From assembly GCA_020639075.1 (NCBI GenBank), contig JACKHI010000001.1:4340001-4404000 (forward strand): 64,000 bases of DNA, in the 5' to 3' direction. The translations under genes were made by a program, and so were the position numbers. The DNA comes from Phycisphaerales bacterium. Its GTDB lineage: Bacteria; Planctomycetota; Phycisphaerae; UBA1845; UTPLA1. Position 1 is the first letter of the stretch. Every line of letters begins with the position of its first letter. The notes below the pieces were generated by a model. It was not told the origin of the DNA. It searched no databases and saw only the letters and a list, made by a program, of their open reading frames with translations. Positions 45,167 to 54,826 of this stretch are shown one piece after another.

Positions 45167-46620
45167 GACGCCACCTTGCTTTCGTCATTGCCGGGCGACA
45201 CGAGGCTCGCGCCGATCTCGCGCTGCAGATCCGCCAGTGCCGTCTGCATGCTCGCCGTGTCGCGATGCTTCATCAGTTCGAAGAGCAGCAACTTGCGCCA
45301 GTTGTCGATGACTGTGATGAACTTCTCCGTTCCCTCCTGATATGCCAGCAGAGAGGCGTCGTAGGACTGTCGAGCCTGCGGGATGATTGTCGTTTCCAGG
45401 AGTTCGACGCTGGAGCGATCCGTTTCGATCCGCGCCCAAGCGTCGTGAATGCGGAACTCGATCATTCGCTGCATCGATCGCCGATCATCGTCCGTCGCCT
45501 CGATACGCTTGAGCGCTTCACGCCTTGCCGCTTCGTTTCGCTGCGCCCAGATAGGCAGATTGACGCCGATCGTCAGGGCCCAGTTGTCGTCGCCCTGTGC
45601 GCTGGCGTCGTTGTAGGGCGGTCGCACGCGCGTCTGCGGATTGACCGGCGGCACGAAGGGCGCACGACCGTCCGCGTGGTTCCACTCAAACCCGAGCGTG
45701 ACGTCGGGAACGTAAGACAAGTCTGCGAGGTTCGCCCCGAGTTGATCGCGTCGTGACCGATGCGCCAACGCCGCGAGTTCAGGGTTGTGTCGTTTGCCGA
45801 GTTCGAGCAATTCCTCGACGCGCGCATCGAACATGTCGCCGTCCAGCGGCGGCAGCGTGCCGATGTCGGTCGTCGTCGTTCGATCCATCAGTTGATTGAT
45901 CGCCGCGACGGCCGAGACGCGTTGGCCCCGATATCGAATCAGTGCATTGTCGAGTTCGGATAGCTCCGTCTGAATTCGCAGAACGTCCTGCTGATCGGCC
46001 TTGCCGACTTCGAATTGCGCCGACGCGACGCGTTCCAGCTCAAGGAGAAGGGCCGCGTTTTGTTGGGTGATTTCGATCGCGCGATCACTGACGTAGATGC
46101 GATAGTAGGCGTGTTGCACGTCGGCGATGATTCGCAGGCGCACGGCGTTGAGCCGCTCGATCGCTTCGCGAACATCCTCCGCCGCCATTTTCCCCTTCAG
46201 ATCGAGCTTCTTCGGCAGGGGAATCTTCTGGGATGCGGCCAGCGTGAAGACGATGTCGCCTGCCGCCGTCTGAATCGGCTCGGGTCGCGCGACAAGTCGA
46301 AGCATCGGATCTTCGAGCGACGTGACTTGCGGAATCCGCTCGAGTTTCGCTTCGACGTCGGCGAGCGCTCCGGCGATGGCCGGATTGCGCTCCAGGGCGA
46401 GCATCGTGTACTCGACAAGCCCTTCGGGATCACGTGGCGCGAGGCGCACTCGATTTCCCGTCGTCGGCGATGGACCGTGGGCGGGCGGGGGAGGGGAGAC
46501 GCGCCGGCGCTGCCACTGCTGCGCCAGCGAAACATCCTGCTTCGTCGTCGAGTAACTGTCGGAGCAGCCGACTCCGAGGAGAATGGCCAGTCCCGTGGCA
46601 ATGATCGTGATTTGTTGCAT
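45163..46620 (-). CDS. cusC: CusC-like outer-membrane efflux lipoprotein
   Basis: The ATG at 46620 is preferred over one at 46713 because it gives a lipoprotein signal with lipobox LGVGC (Cys19). The 485-residue protein has the helical repeats of the outer-membrane efflux family (AEDVREAIERLNAVRLRIIA; QYRIYVSD-like YRIYVSDRAIEITQQN; ARIETDRSSVELLETTIIPQ). It is the first pump gene of the operon and its stop overlaps the CusB start. It forms the outer-membrane exit duct. Confidence 0.9.
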   Translation of the reverse strand: MQQITIIATGLAILLGVGCSDSYSTTKQDVSLAQQWQRRRVSPPPPAHGPSPTTGNRVRLAPRDPEGLVEYTMLALERNPAIAGALADVEAKLERIPQVTSLEDPMLRLVARPEPIQTAAGDIVFTLAASQKIPLPKKLDLKGKMAAEDVREAIERLNAVRLRIIADVQHAYYRIYVSDRAIEITQQNAALLLELERVASAQFEVGKADQQDVLRIQTELSELDNALIRYRGQRVSAVAAINQLMDRTTTTDIGTLPPLDGDMFDARVEELLELGKRHNPELAALAHRSRRDQLGANLADLSYVPDVTLGFEWNHADGRAPFVPPVNPQTRVRPPYNDASAQGDDNWALTIGVNLPIWAQRNEAARREALKRIEATDDDRRSMQRMIEFRIHDAWARIETDRSSVELLETTIIPQARQSYDASLLAYQEGTEKFITVIDNWRKLLLFELMKHRDTASMQTALADLQREIGASLVSPGNDESKVAS

Positions 46621-46770
46621 AGCACTTCTCGTTTGTGAATCCGCGAAGATCCAGGTCGACATTCGGGGCGCGCGGTGATGCGCGAAAACGATGTGCGATC
46701 GATTTCGGCACATCGAAGTAGACGTGACAACGCATTCGCAATGCTGCGAATCGCCGTCGCGCTCCGAGTT

Positions 46771-47151
46771 TCAAACGAGAAGTACAGTGGATTGGATCAA
46801 TTCGAGATCCGGGGGCGGTCCCCTCAGATGCGACGTAATGAATGGGGCGAATTCGCGGGGTTTGCAGGTCGAATCGGAAATGTCGATCGCCGTAAGCGAT
46901 CGCGTCTGCTCATCCCGAAGCTGCGAGTGATCGAGGATGACGGCCGGGGCGTCATTGCATTCGCATCGCGACACTGTCGGGCAGTCGTCGTCGGCCGCCT
47001 TGGAAGGACGCTCGCAACCGCACTGACAGCTGGACGCCGAAGCGCAGCAACAGCAGCGCTCCGTCGCGCCGTTTGCACGGTCGACCGTCAAGTTGACGGG
47101 AAGCATCAACGTCTGCCAGCCGACCCATGCGATGATCACAATGCGAGACAT
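46771..47151 (-). CDS. Small Cys-rich protein heading the metal-efflux operon
   Basis: The ATG at 47151 gives a 126-residue protein with a hydrophobic start (RIVIIAWVGWQTLMLP), probably a signal or anchor. A dense Cys cluster follows: Cys33-36 in a row, then Cys42, 44, 46, 57, 63 and 65. The rest is polar. No family was recognised. Its place 150 bases before cusC and its thiol content suggest metal binding or sensing; this is inference. A longer frame to 47313 exists but lacks the signal-like start. Confidence 0.65.
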   Translation of the reverse strand: MSRIVIIAWVGWQTLMLPVNLTVDRANGATERCCCCASASSCQCGCERPSKAADDDCPTVSRCECNDAPAVILDHSQLRDEQTRSLTAIDISDSTCKPREFAPFITSHLRGPPPDLELIQSTVLLV

Positions 47152-47414
47152 TCTGGATTGAATCCTAGCACGCGCGGCGTGGCCCAACAAGCGAAATGCC
47201 TGGCCGTTGAATCCAGGGCGATCGATTGGGGGAAACGTCGCGGCTGACCATGGCCTCAGCAAATAACGCGGCGATATTGCAGCGCGACCGACCGAACGCT
47301 GCTGAGTCGTCACTCGACTGGCGTGTTATCGGTCCCTGCCCGCACTCGATTTCAAGTGACTCGGCCCCCGACATCTCAATGTTGCCTCAATCGTGAGCGT
47401 TGTGATCCCGCATT

Positions 47415-48194
47415 TCAGCCGATCAACTCAACTTCCGTTGTTCTGGTGCTCTCTTGCTGTGGAACCGATCGCTGGTTCGACGTTGCGAAGATGAGATTCG
47501 CCTGCATCAGCGCCTCCAATCGAGCGACAGTCGGCGAGGTTTCGGCAATGACGGCGAATTCACGATCGATCCGCCGCCGAGCCGCCGGCGCCAGCTGTCG
47601 ATCCGGCTGTCGATACTGAAGCCAGGGCCGCGGTCGTTGATGTGCGTTCCGCTCCAGGAAATATCGCTGCATTTTGATCAGGTCCAGCAAAAGCCGATTC
47701 GTCCAGAATGGTAGTCCGAGCGCGTTTGCGGCCAGACCGAACTCGGCGAACAGGAAGATGAACCCCGAGTCCGGTTCGGATATCCGATAGGGATGGCGTT
47801 TTCCCTCATGCGTGAAATGGACGACGTGCCCCAGGGCGCCGCTGGCGAAGTCGAGAAGCGCCTCACCTGTCGCGATGCTGCCTCCGAGCGGTTCGGCGGC
47901 AAGCTCGAAAATCTGCGAGATTCGATGGACATCGTCGGAAGGCGGTGTGTCGATCTCGCCTTCATCTGACAGGCGGGAGTTGATTCGTCGAATGAGGCAG
48001 TCGCAAGTGCGTCGAACCAGCGCTCTGCGTTCGACTTTCTGAGATTCCGTAAGCTGAGGATTGAATCCCAGGAAGTCGCGATGCGTCTGAATTTCGAGTT
48101 CGTGCAGAAACCGCTGCGGGCGATCGTCAGTGGTCGCGACTTGCCCCCGGGCGGCCAGGATCTCGGCAAACTGCTCGATTGTCCACGGTTCCAT
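47415..48194 (-). CDS. Hypothetical protein
   Basis: The 259-residue frame begins MEPWTIEQFAEIL with GGAG about 10 bases upstream; an ATG at 48230 is also possible. It is soluble-looking, with no signal or membrane helix, and mostly helical (LVRRTCDCLIRRINSRL, RRIDREFAVIAETSPTVARL). No motif was recognised. A hairpin at 48387-48405 separates it from the upstream kinase operon, so it is probably an independent unit. The gap after it, to 47152, shows no further feature. Confidence 0.65.
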   Translation of the reverse strand: MEPWTIEQFAEILAARGQVATTDDRPQRFLHELEIQTHRDFLGFNPQLTESQKVERRALVRRTCDCLIRRINSRLSDEGEIDTPPSDDVHRISQIFELAAEPLGGSIATGEALLDFASGALGHVVHFTHEGKRHPYRISEPDSGFIFLFAEFGLAANALGLPFWTNRLLLDLIKMQRYFLERNAHQRPRPWLQYRQPDRQLAPAARRRIDREFAVIAETSPTVARLEALMQANLIFATSNQRSVPQQESTRTTEVELIG

Positions 48195-48386
48195 GCAAAG
48201 CACTCCGCGACATCCGGAGCCTTCACTCATTCAGGTTGTGCGCGGAATCTCCGTTACGCGATCGGCGCGCGGTCACGAAGTCGTCGATCGACGGCCGATG
48301 CCGAGGGTTCGACGCGCTCTCCGGATGGTCATCTCTTAGCTTCGAACTCCGGCCCCGTTGGGTTTAGGCTTGATTTCGAAAACTTC

Positions 48387-48405
48387 GCAGGCGCTTTTCG
48401 CCTGC
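48387..48405 (-). terminator. Terminator of the ECF/kinase-FGE operon
   Basis: A perfect 7-bp stem (GCAGGCG / CGCCTGC) with a 5-base loop is followed on the minus strand by GAAGTTTTCG, just after the stop at 48424. Confidence 0.6.
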
Positions 48406-48423
48406 CGAGACTCGCGGTGCGAG

Positions 48424-48810
48424 CTATGCCGGGAATGTGCAGCTTGCAGTCATCTGGTAGCTCTTGCCGTTGTACGAGAACGTCCATGGGACGGATTGCG
48501 GCGCCGTGACGTCGATGTTCATGGGCGTCGGCGTCGAATGGCTGGCCGAGACCTCGGACCAGCCGGCCGCCGTGAATGCAACGATCGCCGTTACGCTGAG
48601 CCCCGTGTCTGAGTTGATGTAACTCTTGCAATTGCTCAGGATCTCGTCGTTCAGCTTGTTCGCAAGGTCCGACAGGTTCGTGGCGGAGATGCTGAGCGAT
48701 TCCCACGCATTCTTCAGACTTGCCGGAAATCGCAACTCGAATGCCTCCTTGGCCTCGAGGTCGGTAGGTGAATACGAAAGCCACATGTGTACTTGATAGT
48801 CAGTTGGCAC
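48424..48810 (-). CDS. Small unknown protein of the kinase operon
   Basis: The 128-residue frame starts at a GTG with AAAGGAC close upstream, only 11 bases after the kinase-FGE gene stop. It has no signal peptide. The second half looks like a beta-sandwich (VTAIVAFTAAGWSEVSASHS, SVPWTFSYNGKSYQMTASC). No family was recognised. Its position suggests a product controlled by, or a substrate of, the kinase/FGE-like protein, but nothing in the sequence proves this. Confidence 0.7.
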   Translation of the reverse strand: MPTDYQVHMWLSYSPTDLEAKEAFELRFPASLKNAWESLSISATNLSDLANKLNDEILSNCKSYINSDTGLSVTAIVAFTAAGWSEVSASHSTPTPMNIDVTAPQSVPWTFSYNGKSYQMTASCTFPA

Positions 48811-48821
48811 GAGAGTCCTTT

Positions 48822-50996
48822 CTACTGAGGTAAAGTGGCGCTCCGGGCGCAGCGAAATCCGATTCGCGGCGAGCCCGGATAGTAGACGTCTCCTCCCAGA
48901 TCTGAGTTTTCCACGGGATATGTCCAGTTTGTCGAGAAGTTTTCGAGTTCGGGATCGTCACAGAACGACGCGCCGATCAAATAGACGGTTGTCGTAACGC
49001 CGATGCTGATCGTCTCCGTGAACTCCCGTACATTCGTGGCGCCGTGATAGAGTTTTTTGTGTGTGGACAACTCCTCATGCGAGCGGACGGGCAGCGCCTT
49101 GCTCAGGTAAACACTGAGGCCGGCTTGCGGACCGTGTTTGATGAGCCGCAGGCAGTCCTTGTGGTTGTACTCGACGACAGTGTCAGGCAGTGCGCCATCC
49201 CATGGCACGATTCGATTGTCGGGATATCGCATGGCGAATTCCCACTCCGCCCGAGTCGGGAGACGTTTTCCGGCCCAGCGGCAATACGCGTTGGCGTCGT
49301 GCCAGGCAATATTGACAACGGGAAGATCGCCCCATTCCGGCAAAGGACGCCCAGTCGCCTGCCAGTCATGCGGATCGGGATGTCCCGTCGCGTCCAGGAA
49401 GGCGATGAATTCGGCATTGGAGACTTCGGCGTCGTCGATGAAGAACGGCCGGATCTCGACACTGATGCTATTGAAATTGGGCGGCGCCTCCGAAAGGCCG
49501 GTCGTGTACTCCCCGCCTTCGAATCGAACCATGTGTTCGAATGAGTCATTCGCGCGGATCGCGGGAATGTCGACGTCGTGCACCGTACCGGGCTTGGCGA
49601 CCAGCAACGTGGTTTCCGCAAAATGATCCGCGTCCAAGAAGGCGATAAGCCGATACTGCCCCGGCTTCAATTCGAGCGTCAGTGGCAGCGCCTTGACTTC
49701 GCTCGGCGTCTCCGGCTCAGTCGATGTTCGATGGAATTCCTGATACATCAGTCTTGCGCCGGCCGTCTCACATGAAACGTGAACGACTGCAACGAGGCTG
49801 CGTCGATATTGCTCGTTCTGCCACCATGCAATCCACACGGACAGGCCCACAACGATTGTGGCGGCGACCGGGACAAGCCACTTGTGTCGCCGGGCAAGCG
49901 ATCGTGCGCGGCGAAAGACGGACGGCGGGCGCGCAAGAATCGGATCCCCCGAAAGATAGCATCGCAGATCCGCCGCCATGTGCGCCGCCGATTGGTATCG
50001 ATCCAACGGCCGCTTCTCGATCGCCTTCATGCAGATGGTTTCGAGATCGATCGGAATTCGCCGGTCCTTCAATCGCAGCTTGGGCGCGTCGGAGTCCGTG
50101 ACGGCCTTCAGCACAGCCTGCATCGAGTCGCCGTCGAAAGGCCGACTCAGGCTGAGCAGTTCGTACAGGACGACGCCGAGCGAGAAGATGTCGCTGCGAT
50201 GATCGATCGTCGTGTTGGCCACGCCCGCCTGCTCCGGGCTCATGTAGTGGCAACTGCCGATCATCGTCGTGTGCTTGGTTTGACCTTCTTCGACAAGATG
50301 TTTGGCGATCCCGAAATCAGTCAGCCGCGGTCGCTGCGCTCGATCCAGCAGGATGTTGGAGGGCTTCACATCACGGTGAATGATCTTCTCCCGATGGGCA
50401 CAGTCGAGCGCGTCGGCGATCGTCGCAACGATCTCCGCCGACTGCCGATGCCACGCGCGGACGTCCTGTGTGGCGGCATGCTTGAACGACTGCCGCCGAT
50501 TTTCGATGAAGTCGGAAAGCGTCTGGCCGTCGACGAATTCGGATACGAGATAATGGTGCTCGCCGTCTTGCCCGAAGCGAAAGACCGGTACGATCGCCGG
50601 GTGCTTTAATGCCGCTGTGCTGCGCGCCTCGTCCTTGAATCTTCCAAGGGCCTCCTCCGAGCCCGTCAGATGGTGCGCCAGGACTTTTAGCGCGACCTGC
50701 CGGTTGAGAATCGTGTCCTCAGCAAGATAGACGATTCCCATTCCGCCGTGGCCGATCTGGTGGAGGATCTTGAATTCGCCGACTTGACTGAGCGTATTGC
50801 GAGGGTGCGGAGATTCCTCAACGCCGACTTTCAGGAAATCGTCGGATGCTCTGTCGTGATGCTGGAGCAGTGACTCAATTCGCTGGCGGTTCGTCTCGTT
50901 CGGGCACGCACTCTGTAGATAACGTTCGCGCGACTCACCGGTGAGCGACAGCGCTTCCAGAAAGACCGCTTTCTCATCGAATTGGGCGTCCGACAT
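48822..50996 (-). CDS. Membrane Ser/Thr kinase fused to an FGE/SUMF1-like domain
   Basis: The 724-residue protein starts at an ATG behind GAGG. The kinase domain has GHGGMG (82-87), Lys104, HRDVKPSN (from 207), DFG (227-229) and MSPEQ (252-256). A membrane helix lies at about 373-392. After a beta-rich segment comes a formylglycine-generating-enzyme-like domain from about 495 (FFIDDAEVSNAEFIAFLD, VNIAWHDANAYCRWAGKRLP, RAEWEFAMR, RIGFRCA). At the active-site region only Cys679 (GASFCDD) is seen; the second Cys of true FGE is missing, so catalysis is doubtful and a binding role is more likely. It is the second gene after an ECF sigma factor. Confidence 0.92.
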   Translation of the reverse strand: MSDAQFDEKAVFLEALSLTGESRERYLQSACPNETNRQRIESLLQHHDRASDDFLKVGVEESPHPRNTLSQVGEFKILHQIGHGGMGIVYLAEDTILNRQVALKVLAHHLTGSEEALGRFKDEARSTAALKHPAIVPVFRFGQDGEHHYLVSEFVDGQTLSDFIENRRQSFKHAATQDVRAWHRQSAEIVATIADALDCAHREKIIHRDVKPSNILLDRAQRPRLTDFGIAKHLVEEGQTKHTTMIGSCHYMSPEQAGVANTTIDHRSDIFSLGVVLYELLSLSRPFDGDSMQAVLKAVTDSDAPKLRLKDRRIPIDLETICMKAIEKRPLDRYQSAAHMAADLRCYLSGDPILARPPSVFRRARSLARRHKWLVPVAATIVVGLSVWIAWWQNEQYRRSLVAVVHVSCETAGARLMYQEFHRTSTEPETPSEVKALPLTLELKPGQYRLIAFLDADHFAETTLLVAKPGTVHDVDIPAIRANDSFEHMVRFEGGEYTTGLSEAPPNFNSISVEIRPFFIDDAEVSNAEFIAFLDATGHPDPHDWQATGRPLPEWGDLPVVNIAWHDANAYCRWAGKRLPTRAEWEFAMRYPDNRIVPWDGALPDTVVEYNHKDCLRLIKHGPQAGLSVYLSKALPVRSHEELSTHKKLYHGATNVREFTETISIGVTTTVYLIGASFCDDPELENFSTNWTYPVENSDLGGDVYYPGSPRIGFRCARSATLPQ

Positions 50997-51065
50997 GATC
51001 CTCGATTCCGGCGCTCGAGCCTTTCCTTTGAGCCTGAGTGCCTGCTCAGGCCGAATCGCAACACG

Positions 51066-51653
51066 CTATCCCGGAGGTCGATCCTCGGGCGGCATCCGGC
51101 GCGTCAGTCGTGCGTGAAGCCAGGCCTTCGCGTAGTCCCAATGTCGGCGCGTTTGCGCGAACGACTCATCCATCGTGTCCGATGTGTCTTTGAAGGATTT
51201 TCCCGCATAAAAACGGTGAATCGCAACGCTCGCCGCCTCAGGATCCTGCGCTCCCAGATCCGCAAGGGCTTCGTGCAGGTCGAGAATCTCGATTCGCTGC
51301 ATCGAGTCATCCACGCAGATTTCCACGTAAGGAACATGGCGCACGCCACCGCCGCGCTTGGCCGCAAGGTCGAAACGCACCTGCTCCACAAGAACGTCGT
51401 GCATCGCCCGGCTTAGTACGTAAAAGAACTGATGGCGATCGTTCGCTTCAATCGGTTCCCGTTTCTTGACGCGCTCGTAGGCGGCGTGGACCAGCGCCGT
51501 CGCCTGTAGATCGCCCTTCGGCCGGTCATGAAGGAACTCGCGCGCGATCTCGCGCAGATCGTTGTAGACGTGCGCGTAGAGGCGATCCTCCGCTTTGTCT
51601 TTTCCATCTCGGATATCCCGGAGGAGCGATGTGACTGTCCCGACTGGATCCAT
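51066..51653 (-). CDS. ECF-type RNA polymerase sigma factor
   Basis: The 195-residue protein has region 2 features of the planctomycete ECF group (LYAHVYNDLREIAREFL, ALVHAAYERV, FFYVLSRAMHDVLVEQVR) and a shorter region 4 (YAGKSFKDTSDTMDESFAQT, RRHWDYAKAWL). It lies 69 bases upstream of the kinase-FGE gene and on the same strand, so the two probably form a signalling pair like the one at 9372-13423. No clear ribosome site precedes its ATG. Confidence 0.88.
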   Translation of the reverse strand: MDPVGTVTSLLRDIRDGKDKAEDRLYAHVYNDLREIAREFLHDRPKGDLQATALVHAAYERVKKREPIEANDRHQFFYVLSRAMHDVLVEQVRFDLAAKRGGGVRHVPYVEICVDDSMQRIEILDLHEALADLGAQDPEAASVAIHRFYAGKSFKDTSDTMDESFAQTRRHWDYAKAWLHARLTRRMPPEDRPPG

Positions 51654-51878
51654 CGATCAGTGGCCCTCAGATCGTGCGAATTATAGTGATTTGACGTCGC
51701 TGCGGCAACCGAATCGAGACTCGATGAGCCCGTGCCTTTAGCCCTGTCCTATAGCGATCATGATTGAGTTGTCGTAAAGGAACTAGCGCGGACGACCGGC
51801 ATTCGGTCGCACTTCAGCGTTACGCGTCTTTCGTCCCGTGAACCGCAACAGTGGCAATCCTGCCGTATTGATGGCATC

Positions 51879-52676
51879 ATGCTTGCCATGAGTGAACAGA
51901 CGTCTTTCCGTATTCCCATAGAGGCCGATTTTATTGCGGCAACACGCTTTTTTCCCGATCCGCGGCGTTTCAGGCAACCTCCGCCTATCGTCGTCTGCGC
52001 TCACGGCCTGACAGGATCGCGTATGGGATCGTGCTATCGTTTTGTCTCGCTCGGCCGGCAACTGGCCGAGCGCGGTATCGCCTGCCTGACGTTCGACTTT
52101 CGCGGTTGCGGCGAAAGCGCCGGCCGATTCATCGACGTGACCTGCAATCGACTGAAATGCGATCTTCTCGGAGTGATCGAGTGGCTGGCCGATCGCGAAG
52201 ACGCCGATGCCTCACGCATCGGGCTCTGCGGCAGCAGCTTCGGCGCCTTCACAGCGGCCTGTGTCGCTCAACGCATACCGGGACTGAGGGCGCTCGTCTT
52301 CTGGGCAGGTGTCGCCAGTCCCGGCCGCCTGTTCGATCGCGCGATGACAGCCGACGCGTGGAGACTACTCGACGCCCAGGGATGGCTCGACCATCGCGGC
52401 AGCCCCCTCGGCAAGCCCTTCTTCAGCCTCGATGCCGACGACGGTCCCGCAGCGCTGGCGACTGCCGCCAAACCGCTGCTGATGTTCCACGCGCGCGGCG
52501 ATACTGAAGTCCCTATCGACCAGTCGGAGGCATATCTCGACGCACTTCAGAAGGCCGGTGTCGAAGTCAGACTCGAACGCCTGGATCTAAACGATCACGG
52601 GATGCGTAATGTGAAAGTCAACGAGCGGATCGTTGCCGAGTCGGCGTCGTGGTTCGAATCCGCACTAATGGCATAG
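51879..52676 (+). CDS. Alpha/beta hydrolase
   Basis: The 265-residue protein has the oxyanion motif AHGLTGS (41-47), the nucleophile elbow GSSFG (Ser120), Asp208 (HARGDTEVP) and His240 (NDHGM), a complete catalytic triad. It resembles short-chain esterases/acyl hydrolases of the dienelactone-hydrolase superfamily. The start may be this ATG or one 9 bases later. The substrate is unknown. It is divergent from the ECF sigma gene. Confidence 0.87.
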   Translation: MLAMSEQTSFRIPIEADFIAATRFFPDPRRFRQPPPIVVCAHGLTGSRMGSCYRFVSLGRQLAERGIACLTFDFRGCGESAGRFIDVTCNRLKCDLLGVIEWLADREDADASRIGLCGSSFGAFTAACVAQRIPGLRALVFWAGVASPGRLFDRAMTADAWRLLDAQGWLDHRGSPLGKPFFSLDADDGPAALATAAKPLLMFHARGDTEVPIDQSEAYLDALQKAGVEVRLERLDLNDHGMRNVKVNERIVAESASWFESALMA

Positions 52677-52720
52677 GACTTTGCAATCGCTTCATACGTG
52701 CCCTCGCCTCGCATCTGCCC

Positions 52721-53500
52721 CTAGCTGGAAGTGATCACCTGCCCGTCGAATGCGAGCGCCATACTCTCAGGAAGCGTCGAATTGGTCGCCACGTGGCCAA
52801 GTTCGTGAGCGATATGGGTGAAGTACGTAGACTTGGCGCCAATCCGTTGTGCATGTGCGACCGCCTGCTCGAGATTGAAGTGCGTGGGGTGCGGCCGGCG
52901 TCGAAGCGCATCGAGGATCAGCACGTCGAGATTCTCCAGGAGCCTCCAGCTCTCAGCGGGAATCTCGCTGACATCCGTGCAGTAGGCGAAGTTGCCCACT
53001 CGAAATCCAAGCACCGGCATCGTGCCGTGCAGGAGCGGAATCGGCGTGATCGTACATTCGCCGACTTCAAAAGGGCCCTCAATCGCATGCAGCGCCAGCC
53101 GCGGGACCGCCGAAGGATGCGTGCCGATCGGATCGAAGACATACGGGAACATGCCGCGGATCCGATCAAGCGACGCCGGTTGCCCGTAACACGGGATCGC
53201 GCCGTCCTGCAACCAGCAGAACCGGCGAAGATCGTCCAACCCGGCGACGTGATCGACGTGGTAGTGCGTGTAAAGGACCGCATCGACGCGACGTATATTG
53301 TTGGCCAGACACTGGAGCCGGAGCTCCGGCGATGTGTCCACGAGCAGCGACGTTTCGCCGCGGCGGATGACGATGCTGGGGCGCGTCCGGCGATCGCGCG
53401 GGTCGTCCGATGTGCACACTTCGCAGTCGCAGGCGATCATCGGCACGCCGTGCGAGGTTCCCGATCCAAGGACCGTGATTTCTAGCCCGATTTCCAGCAT
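52721..53500 (-). CDS. PhnP-like metallo-beta-lactamase-fold phosphodiesterase
   Basis: The 259-residue protein carries the metal motif HYHVDH (79-84), an early Cys cluster CDCEVC (24-29) like the structural zinc site of PhnP, and further ligands in PLLHGTMPVL, YCTDVSEIP and FTHIAHELGH. PhnP-family enzymes cleave cyclic phosphodiesters. No phosphonate operon is nearby, so a housekeeping phosphodiesterase role is as likely. Confidence 0.87.
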   Translation of the reverse strand: MLEIGLEITVLGSGTSHGVPMIACDCEVCTSDDPRDRRTRPSIVIRRGETSLLVDTSPELRLQCLANNIRRVDAVLYTHYHVDHVAGLDDLRRFCWLQDGAIPCYGQPASLDRIRGMFPYVFDPIGTHPSAVPRLALHAIEGPFEVGECTITPIPLLHGTMPVLGFRVGNFAYCTDVSEIPAESWRLLENLDVLILDALRRRPHPTHFNLEQAVAHAQRIGAKSTYFTHIAHELGHVATNSTLPESMALAFDGQVITSS

Positions 53501-53632
53501 CGTTCGGGATTATATGCGATAGCGCCGTTGGGTTTTCCGGCCGTCGAACGAAAATGCAAACGCGGATCCGCAGGAATTGCCGATCTTATGACTGGAACGC
53601 TCCAACCTCGTTCAACGATCGGAGGCTGCGCC

Positions 53633-54706
53633 ATGCGCCCGATGTCCATCATCTGCCGTCTCGTCATTGCTACATCGCTCGCCATCTGGATCGCCCCGCA
53701 ATCCGGTTCGGCCCAGTTTGTTCGCCCTGCGCAGCGACGGAAAGTTGCACCGCCCTCAAAACGGCCGACGAAAAAGGCCGAGGCGGGTCAGAAAACGGCA
53801 CGGCCGCCCGAGGCTGCCGCGAATTCCGCATCGTTTGAGTCTCAGCTTGCCCTGCAACTGGCGCTTGAACACAAGCACTTTTCGCCGGGCATCATCGATG
53901 GCGTTGCCGGCGCCAAGACGCGGATGGCGATGGCCGCGTTTCAGGCGTCCTGCGGTCTCGAACCGACCGGCGAATTGGATGCCGAAACCAGCAAGCGCCT
54001 CGGACTCGACGGATTCAAACCGACTCGCTCCTACACACTGACGAAGGCCGACGCATCACGCGTGGGCCCATGCCCGACCGATTGGATCGAGCGGTCGGAA
54101 GCCGAGCGAATGCCCTTTCGCTCCCTGCTCGAAGTCGTCGCCTTCGAAGGCCACTGTACGCAGCGTTTGATTGAACGGCTCAACCCCGGCATCGACGTTC
54201 ATCAGCTCGCGATCGGTCAGACGCTCGTTCTCCCGAACGTCCTCAAGCCGGATCGAACGCCTCGCGCAGCCGGCATCGAGATCGAGTTTTCGCAGAAGCA
54301 GGTCCGAGTGATCGATGAGACCGGACGCCTGATCGCGCTGTTCAATTGCTCGATCGCTCGCCAGCGTGACGATCGTCCCCAGGGCGACTGCACGATCCAA
54401 TCGATCGCCGTCAATCCGATCTACACATTCCGTCCAGAAAGTTGGCCAGAGGTGAAAGGGATCGACCGACCGCTCCTGATTCCGCCGGGCCCGCGTAATC
54501 CGGTGGGACTGTGCTGGATCGATCTCAGCATCGACGGCTACGGCATCCACGGTACGCCCGATCCGGAGATGATCGGAAAGACAGGTTCGCACGGTTGCAT
54601 CCGCATGACGAACTGGGATGTGTTGCGCCTCGCCGAGATGGTCAAGCCCGGTATGCACGTCGCGCTCGTTCAGGGCGACGAGCAGGTCGCCACAGTCCGC
54701 AACTAA
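53633..54706 (+). CDS. L,D-transpeptidase with peptidoglycan-binding and LysM-like domains
   Basis: The ATG at 53633 is chosen because GGAGG lies 7 bases upstream and a signal peptide follows (LVIATSLAIWIAPQSGSAQ). Residues about 70-125 form a peptidoglycan-binding domain (HFSPGIIDGVAGAKTRMAMA), about 170-212 a LysM-like domain ending GQTLVLP, and the rest a YkuD domain with HGTPDP (His306) and SHGCIR (Cys322). It would cross-link peptidoglycan or attach proteins to it outside the inner membrane. This fits a planctomycete with a peptidoglycan wall. Confidence 0.92.
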   Translation: MRPMSIICRLVIATSLAIWIAPQSGSAQFVRPAQRRKVAPPSKRPTKKAEAGQKTARPPEAAANSASFESQLALQLALEHKHFSPGIIDGVAGAKTRMAMAAFQASCGLEPTGELDAETSKRLGLDGFKPTRSYTLTKADASRVGPCPTDWIERSEAERMPFRSLLEVVAFEGHCTQRLIERLNPGIDVHQLAIGQTLVLPNVLKPDRTPRAAGIEIEFSQKQVRVIDETGRLIALFNCSIARQRDDRPQGDCTIQSIAVNPIYTFRPESWPEVKGIDRPLLIPPGPRNPVGLCWIDLSIDGYGIHGTPDPEMIGKTGSHGCIRMTNWDVLRLAEMVKPGMHVALVQGDEQVATVRN

Positions 54707-54826
54707 ATCCAACTGCATTGAGTGCGGGTACCATCCTCGCTCAAGAAGTCGAGACTATCCTGGATTTCGAGACCGATTTCTCGATTTGGGAAATTGTCGC
54801 ATACACGTGTGTGTCCCGCGCCATTA

